A stretch of DNA of 9,847 nucleotides, from the NCBI GenBank assembly GCA_035620515.1, contig DASPGR010000104.1, forward strand, positions 1 to 9,847. The letters are read 5' to 3'. Made by a program: the position numbers and the translations under genes. Position 1 is the first letter of the stretch. Every line of letters starts with the position of its first letter. This document shows, one piece after another, positions 1-6,105 of the stretch. The stretch comes from SG8-41 sp035620515. GTDB taxonomy: Bacteria; Pseudomonadota; Gammaproteobacteria; Burkholderiales; SG8-41. Below the pieces are notes generated by a model, which ran no database searches, was not told the origin of the DNA, and saw only the letters and a program-made list of their open reading frames with translations.

Positions 1-792
1 GAACAGGCGTAGCCCGGTCCGCGCTTGCGCGGAGAGGGTTTCGCCCGTGCTCTTGACCATGTAGAGCGTCAGCGAGATCACCAGCACCAGGTAGAACGCG
101 AAAATGTTGGGATGGGCAAAAGTGCTCTGTATGCGAGTCCCGCCTACAGCATGGTCTGCGCCTCCGGTGGCAATCTCGACCAGGGCATAAAGCACCGGAA
201 TCATCGAAGACCACAAGACGACGCGCACGCAAAACCTGAAATCCGCGGGCGACTTCACCACGTAGAAGGCGCTGACAAAAATCGCAAAATACGAAAGCAC
301 CGACAGGAAGATCCGTACGGCGTCCGCTTTGACCGGGGAAAGGACAACGCCGGCCGACGCGGCCAGCAGAAAGCCCGCCCATGGGGCGATCATCCTTCTC
401 GGCAAAAGACCCGGCTTCTCGATGACGAGCAGCAGGACGATCAGGATCACGAACGCGTTGATGAGTCCGCCGACGCCGATCTGGTATCCCGCCAAAGAGA
501 CCTTGGTCGCGCTGAACACGATGTCCCCGGCCGATCTCAACAGCAGAATCGCCAGCAAGAGTATTTTTCGATCGACCAGGAGGAAAAAGAACAGGGCGAT
601 TGCCGCCGGCAGCGCCGCCATCTTGACCGGTTCGCTGGCAACGAGGGACCCCAGCACGGCCGTGAGGCAGCCGGCAACCACCCCGAGGGTCGGAGCGGCA
701 TAGAGCGGCACTTGTCGATGCGCGAGCCGCGGATACATCCAGCCACGCCGGTCAATCGCGGCATCGGTCCCAAGGCTCGGTGTCATTGCCAT
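1..792 (-). CDS. O-antigen ligase/Wzy-like polysaccharide polymerase, N-terminal part (cut by window edge)
   Basis: An open minus-strand frame of 264 codons runs without a stop from an ATG at 792 off the left edge. The product is a polytopic membrane protein with hydrophobic stretches at about residues 33-52, 57-73, 77-86, 107-125, 135-151, 158-180, 189-207 and 229-247. The segment GTRIQSTFAHPNIFAFY (218-234) matches the conserved R-x-x-x-x-F-x-H-P-N-x-F-A signature of the O-antigen ligase/Wzy_C family (PF04932). Such proteins polymerise or transfer undecaprenyl-linked glycans at the periplasmic face of the inner membrane. The gene follows the EpsF/EpsG fusion gene by 28 nt, so it is probably in the same operon and acts as the polymerase whose chain length that protein controls. 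No strong Shine-Dalgarno is visible; a second in-frame ATG at 786 is an equal candidate start. Ligase and polymerase roles cannot be separated from the sequence; context favours polymerase. Confidence 0.85.
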   Translation of the reverse strand, partial: MAMTPSLGTDAAIDRRGWMYPRLAHRQVPLYAAPTLGVVAGCLTAVLGSLVASEPVKMAALPAAIALFFFLLVDRKILLLAILLLRSAGDIVFSATKVSLAGYQIGVGGLINAFVILIVLLLVIEKPGLLPRRMIAPWAGFLLAASAGVVLSPVKADAVRIFLSVLSYFAIFVSAFYVVKSPADFRFCVRVVLWSSMIPVLYALVEIATGGADHAVGGTRIQSTFAHPNIFAFYLVLVISLTLYMVKSTGETLSAQARTGLRLF

Positions 793-820
793 ACCGTCTC
801 GAATGGAAGGGCCCCGGAAA

Positions 821-3148
821 TCACGAAGGGCTCGCGGCACCTACGGCGCCAACAGCCGACGACGACGCCTGCGTCGTGGTGTGCAGGCGCGACTCGCGCT
901 CCGGTTGGCGCGGCGTTGCGGTCTTTCGCAGTCGGTTGTACACGCAGCCGGCGATAGCGCCGTTTGCGCCGGCAATGCCGGCTGCAAGGGACCGCAGGTC
1001 TTCGAGCCGCGTGTGGCCTTCGCGCGCAAGCATGAGGGCGCCGCCGGCGCGAACAGCGATCATCTGTGCGTCTGAGCCTGAGATGGCCGCAGGCGTGTCG
1101 ATCAGGACAAACTCGAAACGCTGCTCGAGTTCGTGCAGCATATGCAGAAACTCCGGGCGGCTCAGGAGCTCGAGAGGATTGGGCGGCACCGGTCCGGCGG
1201 CAAGCACTGAAAGGCGCGGAAAATGCGGAATGATCACGGCCAGCTCGGAGCCCGCGCGCCCCGACGAGAGAGCAGTCGACAATCCCCCATGATCGGCCAG
1301 GTTGAAGATCTGATGCTGCCGCCCGTTGCGCATGTCTGCGTCAATGAGCAGCGTGCGTGCCCCAAGTTGCGAGAACGCGACCGCCAGGTTGGCAGCGAGG
1401 TAGCTGCGGCCGTCGCCGCGGGCCGGGCTGCAGATGGCAAGGACTTTGCGCTCGGGATTCATCCAGCGCAGCAGGAGCTGCGTGCGCAGGGCCCGCAACG
1501 CCTCGGACTGCGAACCGGACGGGTTGTGTGCGGCCACCACCTCGTTGCCGTACGGGTTCCCGCTGCCCGGCTGGCAGGCGTACCGAAACTGGCCAGACAG
1601 TACCTGCTCGATGTCATCCGGCGTGACAACGCCGAGCCTGATGCATGCTTCTCCGAAAAGCAGGCCTTCTTCATGCTGCAAGCGCGCGGCGCGCGCCGCA
1701 TCCACGGCCGTGATTTTCCCCGACTCGATCAGCACCGCGCCGAGTGCGCGCTGCGCTCCCGCCGGACCGCGCGACGCCCTGTTGGTCGGTTCGGCCGCCA
1801 GGCGCCCGATTACCGGGCCGCCGAAGGCCTCGACCACATCGTCCTCGCTGCGCACGATCCGGTCCCGCATCTCTGCAATCAGTCCCAAGCCCCCTGCAAG
1901 AGTGATCCCGACCACGAAGGCGAGCGCGATGTTGAGGGGCAGCTTTGGAGACGACGGATGGGTCGGCGCGATGGCCCGGTTTATCACCGCGATGTTGGTC
2001 TGGGTGTTCTCGCTTTGAAGCCGGGTTTGCGTGAAACGAGCCATCGCCAGGTCGTAAGCCTTCTGCGCGTTCTCCACTTCGCGTATGAGCAGCGCCGCCT
2101 CGTCACGCTGTTTCTTGATGTCCAGTACCCGCGCCCGCTGGGCGGCAAGGGCGTTTCGAAGCGCCCTTTCCCGTTGAGCGGCCAGGCTCGAATTGGTGCT
2201 GACCGACCGCGCGACGACGCTCATCTCCTCATCGAGCTTGCGTTTCAGTTCTTCCACTTCGGCAAGGGCGGATTGGTACTGCGGGTGGTTCCTGCCGACA
2301 CGGCCCGACAGGTCGCCGAGCCTGGCTTCCGCCTTTGTCAGCTGGCTCTTGAGGCTCTGGATGACCGGATTGTTGAGCACGTCGGAAAGCGCATCGGCCG
2401 AATCGCCTGTGGCTGTCGCTTCATCAACCTGCTTGCGGCGGGACAGGGTGTCGAATGTCTGCGCCTGCGCCGCAACGACCTGCGATGACAGCTCGGCGAG
2501 CCGGGCATTCTCGACGTCGTAGCGCTCGTCAGTGGCGGTGATGCCCTTGCCCCTCTGATAGGCAGACAGCTTCCTTTGCGCGAGATCCAGATTTTCCTTG
2601 AGCACCCTTAACTGCTCATCGAAGAACGCGGTTGTCAGGCGGGCAGGTTCGGTCTTGAGCTCGAGGTTGGTGTTTATATAGGCATCCACAATCGCGTTGC
2701 TGACCGAGGCCGCGAACTTCGGATCGCTGCCGCGGTAGCTGATCCTCACCATGCTGCTCTCGCGCGAAGTGTCGAGGGCAAGGTCCTTCAGAAGTCCGTC
2801 GGCGAGCCAGTGACGGATCGAACCCTGACCCAGGGCGCTCTTCTGGAATGCCTCCAGTGCCGAGGTGCTTTCGGAAAGCTTGAGGCGATCGACCGCTTTC
2901 AACGCGACGTTCTGGCTGGAAAGGATGTCGAGCTGCGTGGCGAGATAGCCCGGAAGCAGCGCGACGGGGAGTATGTTTCCGCTTACCGGATCAACAGCCT
3001 TGAAGTCGATCACGATGGTGGCAGTCGCGGTGTAACGGGGCGGCAGCATCAGCGTCACGATTGCCGCGGCGAGCACCGTCGAAGCCACGGTGCCAAGCAT
3101 CAGCCCTTTGCGGGCGAGCAGTATCCGGAGGAGCTGTCGTATGTTCAT
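821..3148 (-). CDS. epsF: EpsF-EpsG fusion: polysaccharide chain-length determinant joined to BY-kinase-like ATPase
   Basis: A 775-residue inner-membrane protein of the Wzz/Wzc (PCP2) type that sets exopolysaccharide chain length. The EpsF-like half has TM1 at about 16-35 (ending in the Wzz PPRYTATATI segment), a periplasmic alpha-helical region with coiled coils (about 170-380) and TM2 at about 404-424. A short domain at 467-525 (ESGKIT, RLQHEEGL, FGEACIRLGVVTPDDIEQVL) resembles the MshEN/GspE-N-like start of EpsG proteins. The ATPase follows: Walker A-like CSPARGDGRSYLAAN (573-587), Walker A' LIDADMR (601-607) and Walker B FVLIDTPA (680-687). EpsF and EpsG are normally two proteins (TIGR03017, TIGR03029); here one frame encodes both. 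The invariant P-loop Lys is Arg581, as I recall for EpsG relatives, and the C-terminal tail (741-775) has no tyrosine. ATG is 1 nt past the epsE stop (TGACATG), implying translational coupling. Confidence 0.93.
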   Translation of the reverse strand: MNIRQLLRILLARKGLMLGTVASTVLAAAIVTLMLPPRYTATATIVIDFKAVDPVSGNILPVALLPGYLATQLDILSSQNVALKAVDRLKLSESTSALEAFQKSALGQGSIRHWLADGLLKDLALDTSRESSMVRISYRGSDPKFAASVSNAIVDAYINTNLELKTEPARLTTAFFDEQLRVLKENLDLAQRKLSAYQRGKGITATDERYDVENARLAELSSQVVAAQAQTFDTLSRRKQVDEATATGDSADALSDVLNNPVIQSLKSQLTKAEARLGDLSGRVGRNHPQYQSALAEVEELKRKLDEEMSVVARSVSTNSSLAAQRERALRNALAAQRARVLDIKKQRDEAALLIREVENAQKAYDLAMARFTQTRLQSENTQTNIAVINRAIAPTHPSSPKLPLNIALAFVVGITLAGGLGLIAEMRDRIVRSEDDVVEAFGGPVIGRLAAEPTNRASRGPAGAQRALGAVLIESGKITAVDAARAARLQHEEGLLFGEACIRLGVVTPDDIEQVLSGQFRYACQPGSGNPYGNEVVAAHNPSGSQSEALRALRTQLLLRWMNPERKVLAICSPARGDGRSYLAANLAVAFSQLGARTLLIDADMRNGRQHQIFNLADHGGLSTALSSGRAGSELAVIIPHFPRLSVLAAGPVPPNPLELLSRPEFLHMLHELEQRFEFVLIDTPAAISGSDAQMIAVRAGGALMLAREGHTRLEDLRSLAAGIAGANGAIAGCVYNRLRKTATPRQPERESRLHTTTQASSSAVGAVGAASPS

Positions 3149-3149
3149 G

Positions 3150-4022
3150 TCAAAACAGGCTCTCTCCTACGAAGACGACGTCGTTCTCCCGGATCGTATC
3201 GGCGAGTTTCGGGTCGACCGTCCGCACCGCGCCGTTGGGGTCGCGGCGATGCAGTCGCACGCCACGCTCTGTGCCCCGCGCGGTCAGCCCGCCGCCCACC
3301 GAGAGGGCCTGCATCACGGTCATGTCGCGCTCGAGCCGATAGGCTCCAGGCTTTTGAACCTCGCCGTAGATGTAGAACACCCGCGCCCGCGGAACGTAAA
3401 TGATGTCTCCGTTGGCGACCGTCAGGTTCTCCGACATCTCGCCGGAGAGGATCATCGCGTCGAGGTTGATCTCGCGCCTGCGCGTCGAGCCGTCCTTCTG
3501 CCGGGTGATCACGACCACGGTGTCGGAGCCCGTCGGCGCTACCCCGCCCGCGAGGGCCAGCAGATCCGTCAAACGGCCCGCGCTGCTATCGAGGGCGATC
3601 CTGCCCGGCTTGTTGACCTGCCCGAGCACCGACACCTGCTGGCTGCGGTATTGCTGGACGAGCACGTTGACCTGGGGCTTCACGACGAACCTGCCGTCAT
3701 GGAGCAGCTTCGCGATCCGCGTCTCGGCGTCCCCGGTGTCGAGCCCGGCAAGCGCGACCTCGCCGACCAGCGGGAAGGTGATCTTTCCGTCATGGGTGAT
3801 TTGGGCTTCGGTCGTGAGGTCCGGGTGACCGTAGACGGTGATCTTCACCAGGTCACCCGCGCCGAGGCGAAAGATGCCCGTGCCCTGCGCAAGCGCGGTC
3901 AACGCGACCAGCAAGAGCACGAACCCGAGCAGTGCCCGCAGGTTCCGCGCGCCCGCCGGGAGCCGCTTCAGTAGGCCCTGCTGCTGTTCCAGCCGCTGAG
4001 GAGTGTCCTGATGATGATCCAT
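3150..4022 (-). CDS. epsE: EpsE-type polysaccharide export outer-membrane protein (Wza family)
   Basis: A 290-residue periplasmic/outer-membrane protein forming the export channel for the polymer. A positively charged N-region is followed by a hydrophobic core (about 30-43) and a likely signal peptidase I site after LTALA (45). The Poly_export domain is at about 50-123 (FRLGAGDLVKITVYGHPDLT, GKITFPLVGEV). Two SLBB domains follow: SQQVSVLGQVNKPGRIAL with LLALAGG (127-160), and FYIYGEVQKPGAYRLER with MTVMQALSVGGG (216-245). The C-terminus VFVGESLF is typical of the EpsE subfamily (TIGR03028). Unlike E. coli Wza there is no lipobox cysteine, so membrane anchoring would not be by lipidation. The ATG lies 55 bp inside the end of the upstream phosphotransferase gene, giving a long 28-residue N-region; only a weak GGA precedes it, so the exact start is less certain than the identity. 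Confidence 0.93.
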   Translation of the reverse strand: MDHHQDTPQRLEQQQGLLKRLPAGARNLRALLGFVLLLVALTALAQGTGIFRLGAGDLVKITVYGHPDLTTEAQITHDGKITFPLVGEVALAGLDTGDAETRIAKLLHDGRFVVKPQVNVLVQQYRSQQVSVLGQVNKPGRIALDSSAGRLTDLLALAGGVAPTGSDTVVVITRQKDGSTRRREINLDAMILSGEMSENLTVANGDIIYVPRARVFYIYGEVQKPGAYRLERDMTVMQALSVGGGLTARGTERGVRLHRRDPNGAVRTVDPKLADTIRENDVVFVGESLF

Positions 4023-5431
4023 AGGTCCAGTAAGGGCGACCAGTTGTTGAGGTAATCGAGATCCAGCTCGACGCGCTCGCGCATCTCGTCCACGGTTCGG
4101 GTCTCTCCCCGGAAGCCGTTGATCTGCGCCCAGCCGGTGATACCCGGTTTCACCTTGTGTCGAAGCATGTAGCCGGGAATCAGCTTGCGGTACTGCTCGT
4201 TGTGCGCAATCGCATGCGGGCGCGGCCCGACGATGCTCATGTCTCCCCTGAGCACGTTCAAGAACTGCGGCAGCTCATCGAGCGAACTCCGGCGCAGGAA
4301 CGCTCCGAGCGGAGTCACCCGCGGATCGTCGCGCCGCGCCTGGATGATCCGCTCCCCGTCCTCGAGCACGCGCATCGTGCGGAACTTCAGGACGACCATT
4401 TCGTTGCCATCCATGCCGTAGCGCCGCTGCCGGAAGAGAACCGGGCCGGAGGAGTCGAGCCTGATCGCAGCAGCGATCGCCAGCATCACGGGGGCCGTCA
4501 GCGCGAGAATCGCCGCGCCGAGGGCGAGGTCCATCGCGCGCTTGACGACCGCGTTCAGACCGTAGAACGGGGTCTCGCGAATGGCCACTACCGGCATTCC
4601 GGCAAGATTGTCGAAGCCGGCCTGGATGAGATCGAACGCGAAGTAATCCGGAATGAAGTACACGGACGCCGTCGTATCGCACAGCTCCTGCATCAATCTC
4701 AGGACGCGCAACTGCGCGGTCATGGGCAGCGAGATGTAGACGCAATGAACGCCGCGCGCCTTCACGTATGCGGGAACATCGGCGAGCTTCCCGATCAGGC
4801 CGTCGGAGACGACGACGCGCTCGGGCGAGCGGTCGTCGAAGAAGCCGGTGATGTGAACGCCGAGATGGGGATTGTCGCGCACGTGCGCGGCGAAGATGCG
4901 CCCCAGGTAGTTGGCCCCGACGATGACCGACGTGCGTCCCGCCTTCCGGTCGCTGCTGACGCGAAGCAGCGTCACGCGCGCGATCTTGATGCCGGCAAGG
5001 ATCAGCAGCGGCGTGACAGCGATCCAGGAGAAAATCACTTCATCATGGAAGTGCCCGTTCATTCCCGCCGCGTAGCCGAGGACGAGAACGATGCCTACGA
5101 CTCCCGCCCAGCCGACGATGACCGTGCGTGAAGCGTTAGCGAGTACCTGAACGGTCGAGGGAGTGAAGATGCCGACGTCGACGAGCAGCCGCGACGACAG
5201 CAGGAATACCAGAACGCAGAGCGCAAGATAGTAGCCGGAGAGTTCGTGTTGGTAGGCAAGGACGCAGAACAGGAGGGACGCGACAGCGATGCCCGGGCAG
5301 AGCAGGCGGTTCACCAGCGCGACGACCGACGGCGGCGAGCCCGCAACGCCGGCGCTTCGGCCCGCACGAAACGGGCGAAAGCCGGGCATCGAGTGATGCG
5401 GGAATCCGCCCACCGACAATCGCTTCGACAC
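3968..5431 (-). CDS. Undecaprenyl-phosphate sugar phosphotransferase (EpsB/WcaJ type, initiating enzyme)
   Basis: A 487-residue polyprenol-phosphate hexose-1-phosphate transferase that starts lipid-linked repeat synthesis by moving sugar-1-phosphate (probably glucose) from a UDP-sugar to undecaprenyl phosphate. Hydrophobic segments lie at about 41-59, 66-84, 104-122 and 132-149. A Rossmann-like CoA-binding_3 region follows (SVIVGANYLGR, 168-178, to about 285). The C-terminal bacterial sugar transferase domain (PF02397, about 296-487) shows KRAMDLALGA, LKFRTM (348-353), RRSSLDELPQFLNVLRGDMS with the catalytic DE pair (D384-E385), VGPRPH (401-406), KPGITGWAQINGFRGET (428-444) and DLDYLNNWS (457-465), ending in SRAY. 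The start is GTG at 5431, with GAGGGG six bases upstream; no in-frame ATG has better context. First gene of the eps operon; its end overlaps epsE by 55 bp. Confidence 0.93.
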   Translation of the reverse strand: MSKRLSVGGFPHHSMPGFRPFRAGRSAGVAGSPPSVVALVNRLLCPGIAVASLLFCVLAYQHELSGYYLALCVLVFLLSSRLLVDVGIFTPSTVQVLANASRTVIVGWAGVVGIVLVLGYAAGMNGHFHDEVIFSWIAVTPLLILAGIKIARVTLLRVSSDRKAGRTSVIVGANYLGRIFAAHVRDNPHLGVHITGFFDDRSPERVVVSDGLIGKLADVPAYVKARGVHCVYISLPMTAQLRVLRLMQELCDTTASVYFIPDYFAFDLIQAGFDNLAGMPVVAIRETPFYGLNAVVKRAMDLALGAAILALTAPVMLAIAAAIRLDSSGPVLFRQRRYGMDGNEMVVLKFRTMRVLEDGERIIQARRDDPRVTPLGAFLRRSSLDELPQFLNVLRGDMSIVGPRPHAIAHNEQYRKLIPGYMLRHKVKPGITGWAQINGFRGETRTVDEMRERVELDLDYLNNWSPLLDLWIIIRTLLSGWNSSRAY

Positions 5432-5574
5432 TCCACACCCCTCTGGTCAGGTGCATCTCTTTCCCCTGTCGCCTTCTTGAAGGAATTGTGCTGCCCGGCG
5501 TGCCGGGCGCGGCGATATGAATTCGCTTTTGGGAAAACTATCGCTGATGAACGTCGAGCGCTATGAACTACAAC

Positions 5575-5603
5575 ACGATAGCCGCACGATCGGAGATTTT
5601 CAA
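5575..5603 (-). promoter_or_regulatory. Candidate sigma70 promoter for the eps operon (proximal)
   Basis: On the minus strand, TTGAAA (5603-5598) is followed after exactly 17 nt by TATCGT (5580-5575). The first matches the -35 consensus at 5 of 6 bases and the second the -10 at 4 of 6. Transcription would start near 5568 and give a leader of about 137 nt before the GTG at 5431. The palindrome at 5671-5685 would then be centred near -110, a usual place for an activator site. This is pattern matching only; such matches occur by chance. Confidence 0.35.
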
Positions 5604-5670
5604 TGTCGCTCACGTACGACGACGCGGATTGACTGCGCGGTCCTGCGGAATTTCGGGTACGCGATCACTC

Positions 5671-5685
5671 CTGACACCGTGTCAG
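5671..5685. promoter_or_regulatory. 15-bp perfect palindrome, operator-like
   Basis: CTGACAC-C-GTGTCAG is a perfect inverted repeat with 7-bp arms and a single central base. It lies in the non-coding region upstream of the eps operon. The TGAC motif recurs nearby, three times in tandem at 5707-5718 and again as TGACAGG at 5715-5721 and 5904-5911 (one base longer spacing of context). The symmetry suggests a dimeric DNA-binding protein; which one cannot be told from the sequence. Confidence 0.45.
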
Positions 5686-5772
5686 AAAATCATTCAACGG
5701 CGCGAATGACTGACTGACAGGTATCGTGCGCGTCCTCCAGGGATATACACTTTCCTGGAAGGGTCGGTACTC

Positions 5773-5803
5773 ATATTAAATTGACGTAATTGCTGCGAGT
5801 CAA
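5773..5803 (-). promoter_or_regulatory. Candidate sigma70 promoter for the eps operon (distal)
   Basis: On the minus strand, TTGACT (5803-5798, 5 of 6 against the -35 consensus) is followed after 19 nt by TAATAT (5778-5773, 4 of 6 against the -10). The spacer is longer than optimal, as is often seen for promoters that need an activator. It sits in the AT-rich core, and its -35 overlaps the 5800-5826 inverted repeat. The leader to the eps start would be about 335 nt. Confidence 0.3.
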
Positions 5804-5826
5804 ATCTACCAAAACGATAGATTTGA
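5800..5826. promoter_or_regulatory. Inverted repeat TCAAATCTA-N9-TAGATTTGA, operator-like
   Basis: A perfect 9+9 bp dyad with a 9-nt spacer (CCAAAACGA). Its left arm covers the -35 of the distal eps promoter candidate, so a protein bound here could block or recruit polymerase. The hairpin is AT-rich and is not followed by a T-run on either strand, so it is not a terminator. Confidence 0.45.
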
Positions 5827-6050
5827 AAATTTTCGGAATCGTATTTCTATTCGAACGATTGCGCGACGCGCTTAATGTATTGTCGCGTTCTTGTCGTGAT
5901 TTGGTGACAGGGCTGAAAGCAAAAAATCTAGCAGGAATCGATGATGAAGTGGGGAATCGCGAGCGAACTGACGCGAACGCATCGCGGTGATGCGCTCGCT
6001 CGTTCGTCGGTCGTCTGCTGCGGGATCGGGCCGCTCAAACGGCGCGCGTC

Positions 6051-6095
6051 GTGAGTGATGCGTCAGCTGCACCAATACTGCTCATCACCCCTCAC
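6051..6095 (-). terminator. Stem-loop just after the xdhC-type gene (no T-run)
   Basis: The arms GTGAGTGATG (6051-6060) and CATCAC-ccc-TCAC (6083-6095) can form a 10-bp stem with a 3-nt bulge and a 22-nt loop. In the minus-strand transcript it begins 10 nt past the TGA stop at 6106-6108. There is no U-tract after it, so it is not a classical intrinsic terminator; it may be a 3'-end protecting or Rho-associated hairpin. Confidence 0.3.
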
Positions 6096-6105
6096 GAATC
6101 ACGCA

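Larger units (their letters stand above)
5432..6105. other. Intergenic control region upstream of the eps operon
   Basis: This 674-bp region lies between the epsB-like start and the xdhC-type stop, both on the minus strand. I find no convincing gene: the small open frames inside (for example 5517-5717 and 5790-5990 on plus, 5872-6075 on minus) lack ribosome sites, recognisable motifs and the GC-rich codon pattern of the neighbours. The stretch from about 5760 to 5860 is clearly more AT-rich than the rest of the window. Visible structure includes a 15-bp palindrome (5671-5685), a 9+9 inverted repeat (5800-5826), a 6+6 inverted repeat AATCGT/ACGATT (5837-5842 and 5855-5860), three tandem TGAC units (5707-5718), two TTGTCG copies 11 bp apart (5880 and 5891) and a two-tier hairpin (5959-5999). 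It probably holds the eps promoter and regulator sites. Confidence 0.7.

Noticed and set aside
25..957. Plus-strand open frame of 310 codons at the left edge
   Set aside because: The opposite strand carries a good membrane-protein reading with the O-antigen ligase signature. The plus frame is rich in Arg, Gln, His and Asp with no domain, as expected of an antisense shadow.
1223..2488. Long plus-strand open frame of 421 codons opposite the EpsF-EpsG gene
   Set aside because: It is the GC-rich antisense frame of a gene with clear family motifs. The predicted protein has no recognisable domain. The same applies to the plus-strand frames at 3090-3974 and 4157-5131.
5490..5512. Possible sigma54 promoter (CGGCACGCCGGGCAGC on the minus strand) before epsB
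   Set aside because: The -24-like half is fair, but the GC of the -12 box does not fall at the required spacing.
5517..5717. Small plus-strand frame (66 codons) in the eps control region
   Set aside because: No ribosome site, no recognisable motif, codon use unlike the neighbours, and the palindrome at 5671-5685 lies inside it. The 5790-5990 frame (TTG start) and the 5872-6075 minus frame fail on the same grounds.
5959..5999. Two-tier hairpin GCGAGC/GCTCGC with inner GCATC/GATGC as a terminator
   Set aside because: There is no T-run on either strand after it, and the long asymmetric internal loop weakens it. It is noted only as structure in the intergenic region.
6059..6074. Possible sigma54 promoter TGGTGCAGCTGACGCA on the minus strand
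   Set aside because: GG and GC have the right spacing, but most other consensus bases are missing and it lies over 600 bp from the eps start.
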